In this document: in pieces, positions 1-10,600 of the stretch | How the letters are laid out: every line of letters begins with the position of its first letter | Position numbering within the stretch: position 1 is the stretch's first letter | From: a virus | IMG/VR virus record: IMGVR_UViG_3300011113_000644 | Location: 1 to 64,000 of that record | Direction: 5' to 3' (one strand) | Length of the DNA: 64,000 bases | Program-made: the position numbers and the translations under genes | The notes under the pieces: generated by a model | Databases searched by the model: none | What the model was told of the DNA's origin: nothing | Seen by the model: only the letters and a program-made list of their open reading frames with translations

Positions 1-67
1 CTCCGTTTGAACCACCTTTCGCTTTTTCATACTGAGCGAGAACAGCATCTAATGAATTTGTCGCCAT
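1..67 (-). CDS. N-terminus of a protein cut by the window edge; possibly gp32-like ssDNA-binding protein
   Basis: The minus strand reads an open frame from an ATG at 67 to the window edge: MATNSLDAVLAQYEKAKGGS and on. A short leader peptide of the type LDAxLAQYEK followed by a Gly/Ser linker recalls the N-termini of gp32-like single-stranded DNA-binding proteins of T4-like phages from uncultured sources. That is a memory-based resemblance over only 22 residues. The 66 bases upstream (68-133) are AT-rich and hold no gene. That a gene starts here is likely; its identity is a guess. Confidence 0.35.
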   Translation of the reverse strand, partial: MATNSLDAVLAQYEKAKGGSNG

Positions 68-133
68 GTTATATATAAATTAATAGTTAATAAACAAATG
101 TAAGTGTGTCAGCCGTAAATGTCAAATACCTTT

Positions 134-796
134 TTAGTATTTAATTTCTTTAAAATCCTCGTCGTCCGTGTAATCGTCAAAAGTTCTTTTAATTTCTGAT
201 GGTGAGTAATCCTCAACCTCATCAGTAGTCAAAATATATTCGTTTTTACCTGATTTTTCCAAATCCTCTTCTTTATCAGCAAAGAAATCTGTAAGTTTTT
301 GATTGAATGGTCCTGAATCTAAACTTCTTAACTCCAATTTTTCTTGTGGAGTTTTTTCTCTATATTTTTCAATTTTAGTTTCAATTTGATTTAACTTTTC
401 AAATACCGAATCCATGTCTTTAAGTTTTGATTCTAAAGTATTCAATTGATTAAATAAATTTTGAAAATACTCTTCTTGTTTTGTTTCAATATTTTTTTGA
501 GCGGTCACTAAATCAGTAATTTCCAATTCTTCTCCGTCACCTGAGGTTTCTTCGCCACTATCATCCAATTTTTCAACATCAGGGTCATTTTCAATATCAA
601 CAACCTCAGGTTCAGCAGTAGGAGCTGGTGGGGTATCGCCAGCGGGCGGTGGAGTTTCTCCTTCCGCAGGTGGTGGTGGTACATCCCCAGTATCAGCGGG
701 CGGTGGAATTTCACCAGCTTCTTGTTCAACAATGTATTTGTTAATTTTGTTGTATTTACTCAACTCGTCTAATATTGCCTCAGATATAATACTCAT
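134..796 (-). CDS. Acidic protein with Pro-rich linker and coiled coil, unknown function
   Basis: This 220-residue protein has three parts: a short N-terminal segment (residues 1-30, MSIISEAILDELSKYNK), a low-complexity Pro/Gly/Glu linker (about 30-65, repeats of PPPA), and a charged helical region (about 85-160) that looks like a coiled coil. It ends in an acidic tail with an FKEIKY C-terminus. No enzyme motif is visible. It lies one base after the 74-residue gene at 798, so both probably share a transcript. The start contains I-S-E|A, which fits the T4 prohead-protease rule (L/I)-X-E|(A/G/S). It could therefore be a virion or prohead-core protein, but this is inference. Confidence 0.75.
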   Translation of the reverse strand: MSIISEAILDELSKYNKINKYIVEQEAGEIPPPADTGDVPPPPAEGETPPPAGDTPPAPTAEPEVVDIENDPDVEKLDDSGEETSGDGEELEITDLVTAQKNIETKQEEYFQNLFNQLNTLESKLKDMDSVFEKLNQIETKIEKYREKTPQEKLELRSLDSGPFNQKLTDFFADKEEDLEKSGKNEYILTTDEVEDYSPSEIKRTFDDYTDDEDFKEIKY

Positions 797-797
797 T

Positions 798-1022
798 TTA
801 ACCGTTTAATAATTGTTTTATACCACTTACGGTTTCTACATTAATTTTTCTGTTTGACATCATAGTATTGTCAACTCTTTCAATTAAACCATCTTTCATT
901 CTTACAGTATAACATTCACCTGAATCTAAGTCACATACTTCTTTAAATCCGTTTCCTTTGTCTCGTTCAGTGATATTTGTTTTTTTTCCCAAATAATTTT
1001 CTAATAATGTTCTTACGTCCAT
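798..1022 (-). CDS. Small hypothetical protein (74 aa)
   Basis: A compact 74-residue ORF starts with ATG at 1022. It has no transmembrane segment and no enzyme motif that I recognise. A central stretch, CDLDSGECYTVRMKDGLIER, reads like a small beta-rich fold with two cysteines. The start is supported by a TATTTAT element 13 bases upstream, and the stop lies one base before the start of the next gene (796), which indicates co-transcription. The function is unknown. Confidence 0.7.
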   Translation of the reverse strand: MDVRTLLENYLGKKTNITERDKGNGFKEVCDLDSGECYTVRMKDGLIERVDNTMMSNRKINVETVSGIKQLLNG

Positions 1023-1035
1023 AGTATTTTTTATT

Positions 1036-1042
1036 ATAAATA
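1036..1042 (-). promoter_or_regulatory. TATTTAT element (putative late promoter)
   Basis: TATTTAT on the coding strand lies 13 bases before the start of the gene at 1022. It is one of twelve such elements found ahead of transcription units in this window. Confidence 0.45.
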
Positions 1043-1060
1043 TATGCTAACTTAATTAAA

Positions 1061-4000
1061 TTACAATTTTAATGTTACACAAGTATCGTAAGCCTTTTTT
1101 ATTGTTGAGGTTAGTGTAGAATATGCACTAGGGTTATTTGTTTTGAAATCATTAAATACGGTCGGTGTATCATTAACTTTATTTACCGGATAGTACTCTA
1201 TGTAATATTGAGCGAATTGATTAACAAATTCACTTTTGGTGATGTCTGTAACAATTCTTGTAATTAATGGTTCAAACTTAGTAGTCATCAGTCTAAAATA
1301 ACTTTCCACATTCTTAAATGAGGCGTATGGTGCTGAGACATTATTTAAACTCATACAAATATATTTTGGGTTCAAATAGTTTGTACTTAGGTTACCGGCA
1401 ACTGGTGGGGTTGTCATTGGTATACCTCCAAAGTTATAATCAAATGCTTTAAAATTATTACCTGAGACTTCTGACTCAATATAAGTCAAACAGAATATTG
1501 AATATCTTGATATTTGATTTGTTGTTGTTGCGGTTAAATTGTTAAATGTCTCAATAAAAGTTAAAGTAGTTGCAGAAGGTGTGTCTGCGTAGAATGTTAA
1601 GAAATCACTAGCACTACAAGAATTATTAGGACTTGCAACTTTTTTGTTTGTTAAGTTGTTTGCCATGTTGTTTTGTATTTTAATTACGTTGTCTTGTTGT
1701 GATTTTGATGTGGTTTGTTTAGTACCAGTTTTTTTAACATTACTTAAAAATTTTTGTCTCACACTTTGTAAATAACTTTCATTTGTTGGGTACTCAACAA
1801 TTCGTTGTCTTGTTCCTGAAAAATTTGTTTTGAAATTATTACCAGCAATTGTGTGTGAAACGCTTGTTATCCAATAAGGACCTTCAAACATCGGTACATT
1901 TCTTAATACAAAATACATTGATGGTTGTATCATTGCATTTCCTAAACACTCAACACTAGCCTGATAAGACCTAGTTTTATATATGTTAAATAAACTAACA
2001 TTTTGAGTACTTGATTTAACACCTGAAGCGGCATTTCTCAAATCAAACTCTGCGGCTAAAGATTCGGAAGTCGCTTTACCTAAATCTTGGGAAACTTGTA
2101 ACCCATTAAATACTTGTTGATTTTGAGTACCATAATCAACTGAAAATCCAACAACTCTATTTGATAATGCATAATCAGTTTTGTTTTGAGTGTCCTCATT
2201 GAGTGGGGTTTGTCCATTAAAGTTCCATGTGTCATCGTTATAAGCCGTTTTACTTTGTGGAATCGCGGGATTTTGTGATGGTGGTTGACTATAAAAACAA
2301 ACAAGTTTATTACGTGAATCTAAATAATCAACCTCCGCAAAAGTTCCAAACAAAGAATTTGCAAAATTTGTATCAGGATTAATTTTTGGTGTGTCGACAC
2401 CTGTAGGTGTTGGTATTCCGTAAAAATTTATATAACTAGGTATATTAAATATAACAAAGTTATTTGTCTGGATAATTGACTTTACGACAGTCTCAACTGA
2501 CGCCTTTGCCCCATTTTTTATCCAATTTTTGATAGGGTCTGTATTAACAAATATTTTATTTCCAATATCCCTATTAGCCCTATCTAAAAATAATACGTCT
2601 TGGAAAATAGTGGATTTAGAATAATCATTTCCAGCAATCCATTTGTCATTTATTGCTTTAAATCTGTCGTATGTTTCAACAGGTGTACCCTCACCAATTA
2701 GTGAAGAGTTTGTACTTTTTCTTGAGGAGTTGCCTATTGTACCATTTAATTGTTGTATAATTCCAATAAACATACTTTCAGAACCTGTACCAATATCATT
2801 AATCCTTGTTGTAATAAAATCTTTAAAACTTGGAAATGAAGATTTTTTTACTAACCTATAAGTTCCATAACTTTTAATTAGGGTTTGAAATGTAATAATA
2901 TTATCTACAGTAAATGCGATGTTATTATCAATAAAAAAATCAGTATAGTACGAACCTGAGTCCGTATAGGTAAGTCCTGAAATTGTTGAGAATCCAACAT
3001 ATTTTTTTAGTGTGTACCATTCAGTAGGGTATGAATTTTCTGAACTCGCCAACGTAATTGTATTTGCCGAATTTGGTAATGAGTTTGGTGTTTGGGTATT
3101 GTAATTTTGGATAACAGGAAGGGTACTCTCATACGGTGATACAATTGCGGTATCTTCACTAAAAAAATAATTATTGGTTTGTATATCGTATTTTGTTGGG
3201 TTGGATATTTTGATGATTGTGTCTTCACCAATATACCCTTTAAGTTTTTCCCTAAGATTTCTAACACTATCATTTTGGACATTTTCTATAACCCCATTAT
3301 TATCTAAACCAGAAACACTGTAGTTTGATTTTATAATATCTCTTAAAATTACTTGAAATGAGTTTTTAACACTAGAGCTGACGGATGGTTTTGAAAACTC
3401 TAAAAATTGTTCCTCAAATTTATTTAACTCATCATGTGTGAAGACTCCAAATAATTCTTCTATAGTATCATATAGTTTAGGAGTGTTTGTATCATTACCT
3501 CTTAAAGCGAAAGGGTCTTGATTTGTTTGACCTAAAGCATATGTTTGAGTATCCGCACTTATTAATATTTTTTTCAAATGTTGTCTAACAGTTGGTTTAG
3601 TAATTAAACCAGTGTCAAAATATCCAAAATTTGGTAACCCCCAAACTAATCTTGCAGAACCGTTATAGACTGACTGATTTTGAAATGTACTAATATTTTT
3701 TGTTGGGTCAACATTATAACACTCAACGTTATCTTGATATATTGTGGTACCAACTGAAGGAATTGTGTAATACTGTGTCGCATCAACACCATCCTGAATA
3801 AGTAAACTAAAATGGTAATTATATGTATTTGTTGTTATATTAATACTCTGAGTATCGTATTTTAATATCAATTCACCACTATTAATTTTACTTTGTAAAT
3901 CAAGTTGGATTGTTTGCGGTGAATCATAAACGTCAACCCCTCTAAAAAAGTAACTAAAGTCGTTTATTAATTTTGGATAAAACCCTAAACATTGTTGATA

Positions 4001-7000
4001 AACGGTTCCATTAGCAGTAGACACTGTTGAACTTAATTGTATATCGACTGTTTCTCCTTGTGCAGATAAAGTATAAATTCTACTATTTGAGTTATTTAGT
4101 GGGTCGTATAGTTGGTCTACATCAATATCAGTCCAACAGTTATTTAAAATATCAAGATTATTATCAAGTTGTTCTTTATACCTATGCCACAATGAACCTA
4201 TTTTATAAACCCATAATTTTGGTAGTGTTTGAACACTACCATATCTTGTCATAGTTGCACTTATATAATCTAACTCACTTCTGCCGGGTGATGAAGTATT
4301 AACTAATATACTTTTATAATTTTCTCTAAGAGTTGACAGTGGTAATGAATTCAGAAAAAGATACGCCGCGGATTTGTAACACGATTGAGTATTACTAGTC
4401 CTTTCGTTTTGAACCCCTTCTAAAATAGCATTTATAAAATATGGGGTATTCAAAATGGAGGTTGTTTGATTTCTATCTATGTTTCCATTATAAGATGTTG
4501 AGTATCTAAGTCTTCCTTCGGTCAAACAATAATTTGTCCTGTTTTTATAAAAATCTTTTAAAGTTTGAGTAAATGGGTAAGTAATGTTTTGACTTAATAT
4601 GTCAAAATTTACTATTGGTCTATTGTATAATTTATCCCCACTTTTATCAAAAGTTGTTGAACCCTTGTAGTTTGTAATTTTTTTATTGTAGGTATTCAAA
4701 TTAAGAGAAGTTGAAACCTTAAAATAATTTGATAAATCTTGCTTAGTTGTCATATTACCTCCCATGTTTTCCTGTAACCATGGGTTTACATCGTCACTGT
4801 AAACAAAAGGTGGTAATTGTGAAACTATGTTAGAGTCGTATATATTATCGGATTGTTTTTTTTCGAAAAACTCTGAAATACCTTTTTGAGTATCTTGACT
4901 AACGTTTACCTCAACTGTTGGTAAATCCTCAGTTAAAAAAGAGAGGGTACTTTGCGTTTCTCCACTCAGATAAGGTGTGTTTACAATACCCCTTACAAGT
5001 TTTTGAAACTTGTCACTAGTCCCGTTGTTGCTTTTTTCATACAATAAAGTTATGTATGTTGAAATATTTGGTATTCTATAGTTTTTAAAGATAGACGCAA
5101 GTTCACTACTTAAACTGACAGTTGTATTAATATTGTAAGACTCAAAATCAACGATTGATTGAAGTAATCCTATATTGTCAGTTTTTGATAAGTCAAATCC
5201 TTGATATTGAACTACTGACATTATTCTTTCATAAATTTCGTAAAGATAATTTATAGTTTGTAAGTTTGAATAAGATAGATTTGTAAGTGGTGTGTCAAAT
5301 GCGGATATCAATAATCTATTAATGTCACCAGATTGAGCCGTAGCATTTGGTGATGGGAGGTCTGTTTGTAATATACCTGTCAAAAATTCTTCAACAAATT
5401 CAACTTCAGGCCAAATACTATAATCATTAGCGCCAGTCTCATCTATATATTTTGGGTCACCAGGGTATTGTATTTCATACTTTACTTGGTTGTCAACTTG
5501 TTTTGCAACTACGTATTGAGGCCATGGGAAAACTGGTGGGTCATTTTCATTTTTTTGTATATCTTGTACTTGTTGTGGTAAACTTTGATTATTTACCACA
5601 CTCCTTTTTACATCATCATTTCTTTTATCAAATGCTTTTCTGTGTACATCATCCATTAATCTTAAAAAAGCTTCCGAGGACGCCAAGAATACACAGACCA
5701 TATTTTTTACGGTGGGTTTGAATCCTAATCCATTTTTTCCTTCTAATAGTTTAGATAAATTTTCGGTTGTAACTTTTTCAATTTCTTCTCTTTTTTGAGC
5801 AAAAACTTTATCACAATTATTAATTTTATCAATAAATCTTCCAATACCATCAAAAATATAAAATGGAGGGTATGGGCCTTGACCATTTTGATTATCTTGA
5901 CTAAGTCTGGTGTTATAATAATTAAAATAAAAACTTAACTCCGACCTTAGAGCTTGTAGTTCGGTGTCAGTTGGGTTATCTTTTTTATTTCTTTCTTTAT
6001 AGGTTTCTAAAATGTCAATATCTGTTTCAGTAATCAGGTATCCCTCAACGTCTCTTTTCTGAGGAACTTGAGATACTCTATATGTTCCCCCATCACCTAA
6101 GGTTGGGTTGCTCGTAATTTTTACAAAATTAATATTACATATTTGTTCAAGTTTCTGATTAATTTCGAACGGAGTTGGCGAGCCGTTAGGTTGATAAACT
6201 TTTATATTTTTTTTCCTACCGTTTTTATCTGTTTCCACTTTTATCCAAAAAGCGGTTTTGTTCATATAAAGATTAAGGAAAGATTCTGTAGGTGATGTTA
6301 CTACTTGTTTTCTATATTGCGATAAATTGTCAGCAAAAACATCAGCGTCATTTAATTTACCCATACCTTCGTTACCAAATTGTTCTAACACAGTCGAAAC
6401 GTAATTCTCGATTCTGTATTGTAATTCTGGAACTGTCAAGTTAGGAAAATCACTATCTATTAATTTAAGATTTTTATAATCCTCGTAAACTTTATTGATA
6501 TATTCAGTACCCTTATATGTTATTAACTCTTGTGTTTGTACATTTTGCCCTAAAGTACCGCTACCTGCAGGTTGGTTAGTTTGGGTATTATTTGAACTTG
6601 TTTTTTTGAAATACATTTTTGGTAATGCATATAAATCACCTATTGTCAAATCCTGTAATACGGTAAATTTATAACCTACAAAAGTCAGATTAACTTGAAA
6701 ATTTCCTGTATTTTGTACAAAACTTCCATTAAATTTTTGTAGAAAAAGTGGCATTCTTAGAGCTTTACCATAGTATCCTTTAATTGTTAAGTAAAAAGGG
6801 GGGTATGGTAGATTAAAAAAAACTGAATACGGAGAGTCATCACCTGACTCAAAAAGAGCTCTACCTCTAACGTCTTCTAAAGTTATGTTTACGGTTGGGG
6901 TAAAAGACGCATTAATAGAATAACTAATATTAGTAATCCCTAATAACTCACTATTAATTATTTTTTCAGAAGATTTATTAGTTGAATTTAAAGTCCAATT

Positions 7001-7294
7001 TGTAGTAAAAAAATCATCATCATTTGGTTTAAGAAAGTTAACTTTAGATGTTGCAATAAGTACATTTTCAGTTTGTCCATCATCACCTAACAATAGTCGA
7101 GACCTCGGCTGTATATTACATTCCAAATTAGCATACATAACTAACTCTTCTTGTTTTAAATCCCTATCACCAACCAATAATTCATCCTCTCCAATAACAT
7201 TAGATTTTTGGTATGTCTTATTTGGATTTATGATGAAAATATTGTTGTAATTATTTTCAATAAAAATGTCCCCAGGTGTAATGTTACTTGCCAT
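1061..7294 (-). CDS. Giant baseplate hub / tail protein with C-terminal hydrolase-like domain
   Basis: This 2,077-residue virion protein starts MASNITPGDIFIENNYN. The N-terminal 250 residues are beta-rich (SINASFTPTVNITLEDVRG). Near residues 1750-1830 a segment containing YWITSVSHTIAGNNFKTNF has the pattern of the hub domain of gp27/late-control-D proteins, in which a ring barrel ends with G-x-Y-x-(I/V)-x-x-V-x-H. The last about 190 residues contain TYIESEVSGNN, an NFGGIP motif and YASFKNVESYFRLM. That order resembles a glucosaminidase/lysozyme-type wall hydrolase with a Glu in the IES motif. It overlaps the gp53-like gene by 11 bases and lies in the baseplate block. A hub with tail lysin is the best reading; the enzymatic part is inference. 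Confidence 0.6.
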   Translation of the reverse strand: MASNITPGDIFIENNYNNIFIINPNKTYQKSNVIGEDELLVGDRDLKQEELVMYANLECNIQPRSRLLLGDDGQTENVLIATSKVNFLKPNDDDFFTTNWTLNSTNKSSEKIINSELLGITNISYSINASFTPTVNITLEDVRGRALFESGDDSPYSVFFNLPYPPFYLTIKGYYGKALRMPLFLQKFNGSFVQNTGNFQVNLTFVGYKFTVLQDLTIGDLYALPKMYFKKTSSNNTQTNQPAGSGTLGQNVQTQELITYKGTEYINKVYEDYKNLKLIDSDFPNLTVPELQYRIENYVSTVLEQFGNEGMGKLNDADVFADNLSQYRKQVVTSPTESFLNLYMNKTAFWIKVETDKNGRKKNIKVYQPNGSPTPFEINQKLEQICNINFVKITSNPTLGDGGTYRVSQVPQKRDVEGYLITETDIDILETYKERNKKDNPTDTELQALRSELSFYFNYYNTRLSQDNQNGQGPYPPFYIFDGIGRFIDKINNCDKVFAQKREEIEKVTTENLSKLLEGKNGLGFKPTVKNMVCVFLASSEAFLRLMDDVHRKAFDKRNDDVKRSVVNNQSLPQQVQDIQKNENDPPVFPWPQYVVAKQVDNQVKYEIQYPGDPKYIDETGANDYSIWPEVEFVEEFLTGILQTDLPSPNATAQSGDINRLLISAFDTPLTNLSYSNLQTINYLYEIYERIMSVVQYQGFDLSKTDNIGLLQSIVDFESYNINTTVSLSSELASIFKNYRIPNISTYITLLYEKSNNGTSDKFQKLVRGIVNTPYLSGETQSTLSFLTEDLPTVEVNVSQDTQKGISEFFEKKQSDNIYDSNIVSQLPPFVYSDDVNPWLQENMGGNMTTKQDLSNYFKVSTSLNLNTYNKKITNYKGSTTFDKSGDKLYNRPIVNFDILSQNITYPFTQTLKDFYKNRTNYCLTEGRLRYSTSYNGNIDRNQTTSILNTPYFINAILEGVQNERTSNTQSCYKSAAYLFLNSLPLSTLRENYKSILVNTSSPGRSELDYISATMTRYGSVQTLPKLWVYKIGSLWHRYKEQLDNNLDILNNCWTDIDVDQLYDPLNNSNSRIYTLSAQGETVDIQLSSTVSTANGTVYQQCLGFYPKLINDFSYFFRGVDVYDSPQTIQLDLQSKINSGELILKYDTQSINITTNTYNYHFSLLIQDGVDATQYYTIPSVGTTIYQDNVECYNVDPTKNISTFQNQSVYNGSARLVWGLPNFGYFDTGLITKPTVRQHLKKILISADTQTYALGQTNQDPFALRGNDTNTPKLYDTIEELFGVFTHDELNKFEEQFLEFSKPSVSSSVKNSFQVILRDIIKSNYSVSGLDNNGVIENVQNDSVRNLREKLKGYIGEDTIIKISNPTKYDIQTNNYFFSEDTAIVSPYESTLPVIQNYNTQTPNSLPNSANTITLASSENSYPTEWYTLKKYVGFSTISGLTYTDSGSYYTDFFIDNNIAFTVDNIITFQTLIKSYGTYRLVKKSSFPSFKDFITTRINDIGTGSESMFIGIIQQLNGTIGNSSRKSTNSSLIGEGTPVETYDRFKAINDKWIAGNDYSKSTIFQDVLFLDRANRDIGNKIFVNTDPIKNWIKNGAKASVETVVKSIIQTNNFVIFNIPSYINFYGIPTPTGVDTPKINPDTNFANSLFGTFAEVDYLDSRNKLVCFYSQPPSQNPAIPQSKTAYNDDTWNFNGQTPLNEDTQNKTDYALSNRVVGFSVDYGTQNQQVFNGLQVSQDLGKATSESLAAEFDLRNAASGVKSSTQNVSLFNIYKTRSYQASVECLGNAMIQPSMYFVLRNVPMFEGPYWITSVSHTIAGNNFKTNFSGTRQRIVEYPTNESYLQSVRQKFLSNVKKTGTKQTTSKSQQDNVIKIQNNMANNLTNKKVASPNNSCSASDFLTFYADTPSATTLTFIETFNNLTATTTNQISRYSIFCLTYIESEVSGNNFKAFDYNFGGIPMTTPPVAGNLSTNYLNPKYICMSLNNVSAPYASFKNVESYFRLMTTKFEPLITRIVTDITKSEFVNQFAQYYIEYYPVNKVNDTPTVFNDFKTNNPSAYSTLTSTIKKAYDTCVTLKL

Positions 7295-7607
7295 AATAAT
7301 AAAAATAATTTTCTACCGCAGACTTATAATCTAACAAAGACGTGTCCAAAGGGAATGGTATTTTTAATATAGTACCGTCAGGTATTTCAACCTCACTACC
7401 ACCAGCAAATCCATTAGACTGTAATATTAACCAACCAAAATACGGAGTACCATAATATTGTTGTGAAACTTTATCTAATCTGGAAACTCCAAGTTTGTAA
7501 ATGTATACTTTATCAGATATTTTCGCAGGAATTTGAACAAAAGGAACATTTGTAAATGAGCCATTGGAAAAAAAATTTACATATCTATTATAATATTCGT
7601 TAGCCAT
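7284..7607 (-). CDS. gp53: Baseplate wedge protein, gp53-like, LysM-type fold
   Basis: The 107-residue protein has a short N-terminal arm (NEYYNRYVNFF) and a LysM-like module at about residues 38-90: KLGVSRLDKVSQQYYG, then an aromatic WLILQ helix, then IPDGTILKIP. This layout is shared by T4 gp53 and P2 gpX-type baseplate or tail proteins, where the module holds the wedge or hub together rather than binding a free glycan. It is shorter than T4 gp53. Its start lies one base from the end of the upstream 1,598-residue gene, and its end overlaps the giant hub gene, as expected for a baseplate operon. Confidence 0.65.
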   Translation of the reverse strand: MANEYYNRYVNFFSNGSFTNVPFVQIPAKISDKVYIYKLGVSRLDKVSQQYYGTPYFGWLILQSNGFAGGSEVEIPDGTILKIPFPLDTSLLDYKSAVENYFYYYGK

Positions 7608-7608
7608 T

Positions 7609-10600
7609 TTAATTAAAATTTACCTTTCCGTTAAATGTTTGTACATCTTGGTTAACATTTACTGTTTTATACAAATCTGTAATTATTCCAACCTCAGTAG
7701 TTCCTTGTGTCAAGTTAGAAAAGTCAAATGTCCTCACTTTTTGACTTAATGATAACCCATTCCTTTGGGGGTTGAATAATAAATATGTTTTATATTCTTG
7801 ATTTAAGTTTATTAAATTAGTGTAAAAGATATTTTCTTCTGTTTTTTCTTGTAGAAATTTTGTTACGTACCCGTCAAGTATTGTTGTTACCGCATCCCTT
7901 GTGATTTGAGCAGTATCTGAAGTTAAATTCTCACATAAACTTTCTTTTAATTTTTGTCTTTTATTTGAGTCGAGTATATTATCTGAAAATAAAGTATACA
8001 TTAAATTGAAAGAATCCGCGGTAACAAGTGTTGTACTATTTAAACTGTCTGTCATTGGTGTAAATATGGTATTAGTTGACCCTGATGTATATATAACTTT
8101 ATTAGTTAAACAAAAAGTATAAAATTGTGTCAACGAACTGTATATGACATTATAATCATTTCTGAACGCAACTTGTGTATCTTCATTATTTTCACTAATA
8201 CCTGTCAAATTTAATACCTCAGCATTTCCATCAGGTTTCTTTTTACCATCAATACCATAAGATATAACATCCATTTTTCTAAAAAATTGATTGTAATTAG
8301 ATTCTGAATTCGCAAACGCTTGAATTTTTGAACTAAGTTGGGTATATCCATTTGCTATCTTTTCTACAACAATATTGTTGAAGTTATAGGTCACTATTTC
8401 CAAATCTGAAATATCTATGGGGTAATTGAATCTTAACACTGCCTGTATTGGGTCGTCTTGAATATTGATTAACTCTCTGAATTGTGTTCCTACTGCGGTC
8501 AAATTAGTTTGCCAAGTTGAGGGCTTACCAAATATATTTAACGGTTTAGTGTTTGGTGCTTGTAATTGATTTAAGTATCCTGTGGAGTAATTTCTATTGA
8601 GACAGAGTTGTTTTAGTATTCCCAAATTATAACTTGATACAACATCTTGTGCAAAATTTACAGTATTTACAAAATAATCATGAGTCTGTTCAATGAAAGT
8701 ATTAAAAAATTCTTGATACTTTGTTTGTCCGCTAGTATTACCGCTTAATAAATCAACTTGGTTTACAAAAGTACCAATTATGGTACCACCTAAATTACTT
8801 TGTGATGTATTATTATTTGAAAATGGTTGTGAAACAATTGATTGTAAGAATGCATTATCAATTGCGGTTGTATCTTCAGTTGCCACCGCTCTATCATCAT
8901 ACATTTCAGTATTTGCATAATAATTAAATGATAGAGCATTTTGAATTTTTTCAATCGGTTCTTTCAAACCACTACCACCTATAAAATCAAATGACATTTG
9001 AACCTTAGCAATCATAGGTTGGACTCCAATTCCTTGTGGATTAATATCTAAACCTTCATAACTAAATTGTATCGAACTTGGGACAATTTTGGTGTTGTAG
9101 AAATCGCCGACTCTTAATACAAGTATTGGTGGTTTTCCAAAGCTTGTATTAACCACATTAGTATTTGTAACATTACCTTCATTAGTTTTGATTGGAATTG
9201 TGTTACCTGGTCTTGTACATTGATTCAAAAATACTAGTCTTGAGTTTAATCCCTCAGGGGTTATTGCGTGAAAAGCGGGATTAAAATATTTAATTTTTTC
9301 TTTAATTGACTGATAAACGAATGGGTCAGAATCTTTAATAACATCAAAATAATTACATTCGGATAATAATTTTCTAATTAAGAATTTTGAAACTGAGCTT
9401 GGTTTGTTCGCAACATCAGTATCTTGTTGTGGTTTTAATCCATTTTGTTGTGATTCTTGAACGGGTTGAGCGTCATTTGAAAGTGTTGGCGTGACGGTTG
9501 CACTTCTAACTCTTAAAGCCCTACAAGCCATAGCATTTGGTGAATAAACATCGTTTGGTGGTGTTAGAATATTAACACAATTAAATTCAACACCATTTGA
9601 TAATGTTACAGTATTTACCGCATCGGGTAATAATTCTATCACTATTGTACCATCATCGAAAGGAGTTTGTTTTATATTTATTGTATTTTTGAAAAAATTA
9701 ATGACACTATCTAACCTTGTATTATTAATTTCGGATGAGTTGTTTGAATCTGAAAATTTTGAACCTTCCAATTGTATTTTTAATTTCCCCTTTTTTTCTT
9801 CTATTATTTTTTTCACTTCAATTGCAAACGTAGTAAGTGTATCAAAGTTTTCAGATATTATATCAAACATAGTTTGGGTTTCAGCAGAAATTGTTGGGTT
9901 TGATGAATAATATGTATTTTTATTGTTTTGATTTAAATAATCACTGTTTTGATTATAATAATCAACTGAGGTTTGACTACCTCCGTCAAAATAAAACCCT
10001 TTATTTTTATAATCTGTTGTAAATGTAACAGTTTCATTATTTGTGGGATTGTTGTTTGTTGTGGGAGCGATTCCATTTGCCGCACTTTGTTTCTCTTCAT
10101 CTGAAGTTGTGGTACTCCCCATAACCTCTTGGTATAGAGCTGTTAAATCAGTAAAAGATAAAGTATTGAATTTAGCCGCAAGTTCGTATAAATCGTATTT
10201 TTTACATCCGGCAAAAAATGAATTAACCACACCATTAACAGTTGCAGAATCTGTTTTAGACAATTCTTTATCAACAATTAAATTTAATACAGATGGATGG
10301 TCAACAATAATTGACCAATTTAATGTACCTCCTCTTTTTGTGGTATTATAAGTATATACAGGTTCAGGTCTACCTAAAAAATTTGTACTTTCAAATTGTG
10401 GCGTTGTAGTGTCTGTAAAAGTCAAATCGTATGGTGGAAACCACATTATTCTACCACCATTAGGACCTTTCTCACAAGCCGGTAAATCATTCCAATCAGC
10501 AGTTCCTTTCCATGCCAAATTTTCAATTGAGAACATGTATTTTTTAACGGAACCTTCTCTTGTAATGTTTGTTGAGCCATTACCTCTTAAAGGAGCAATG

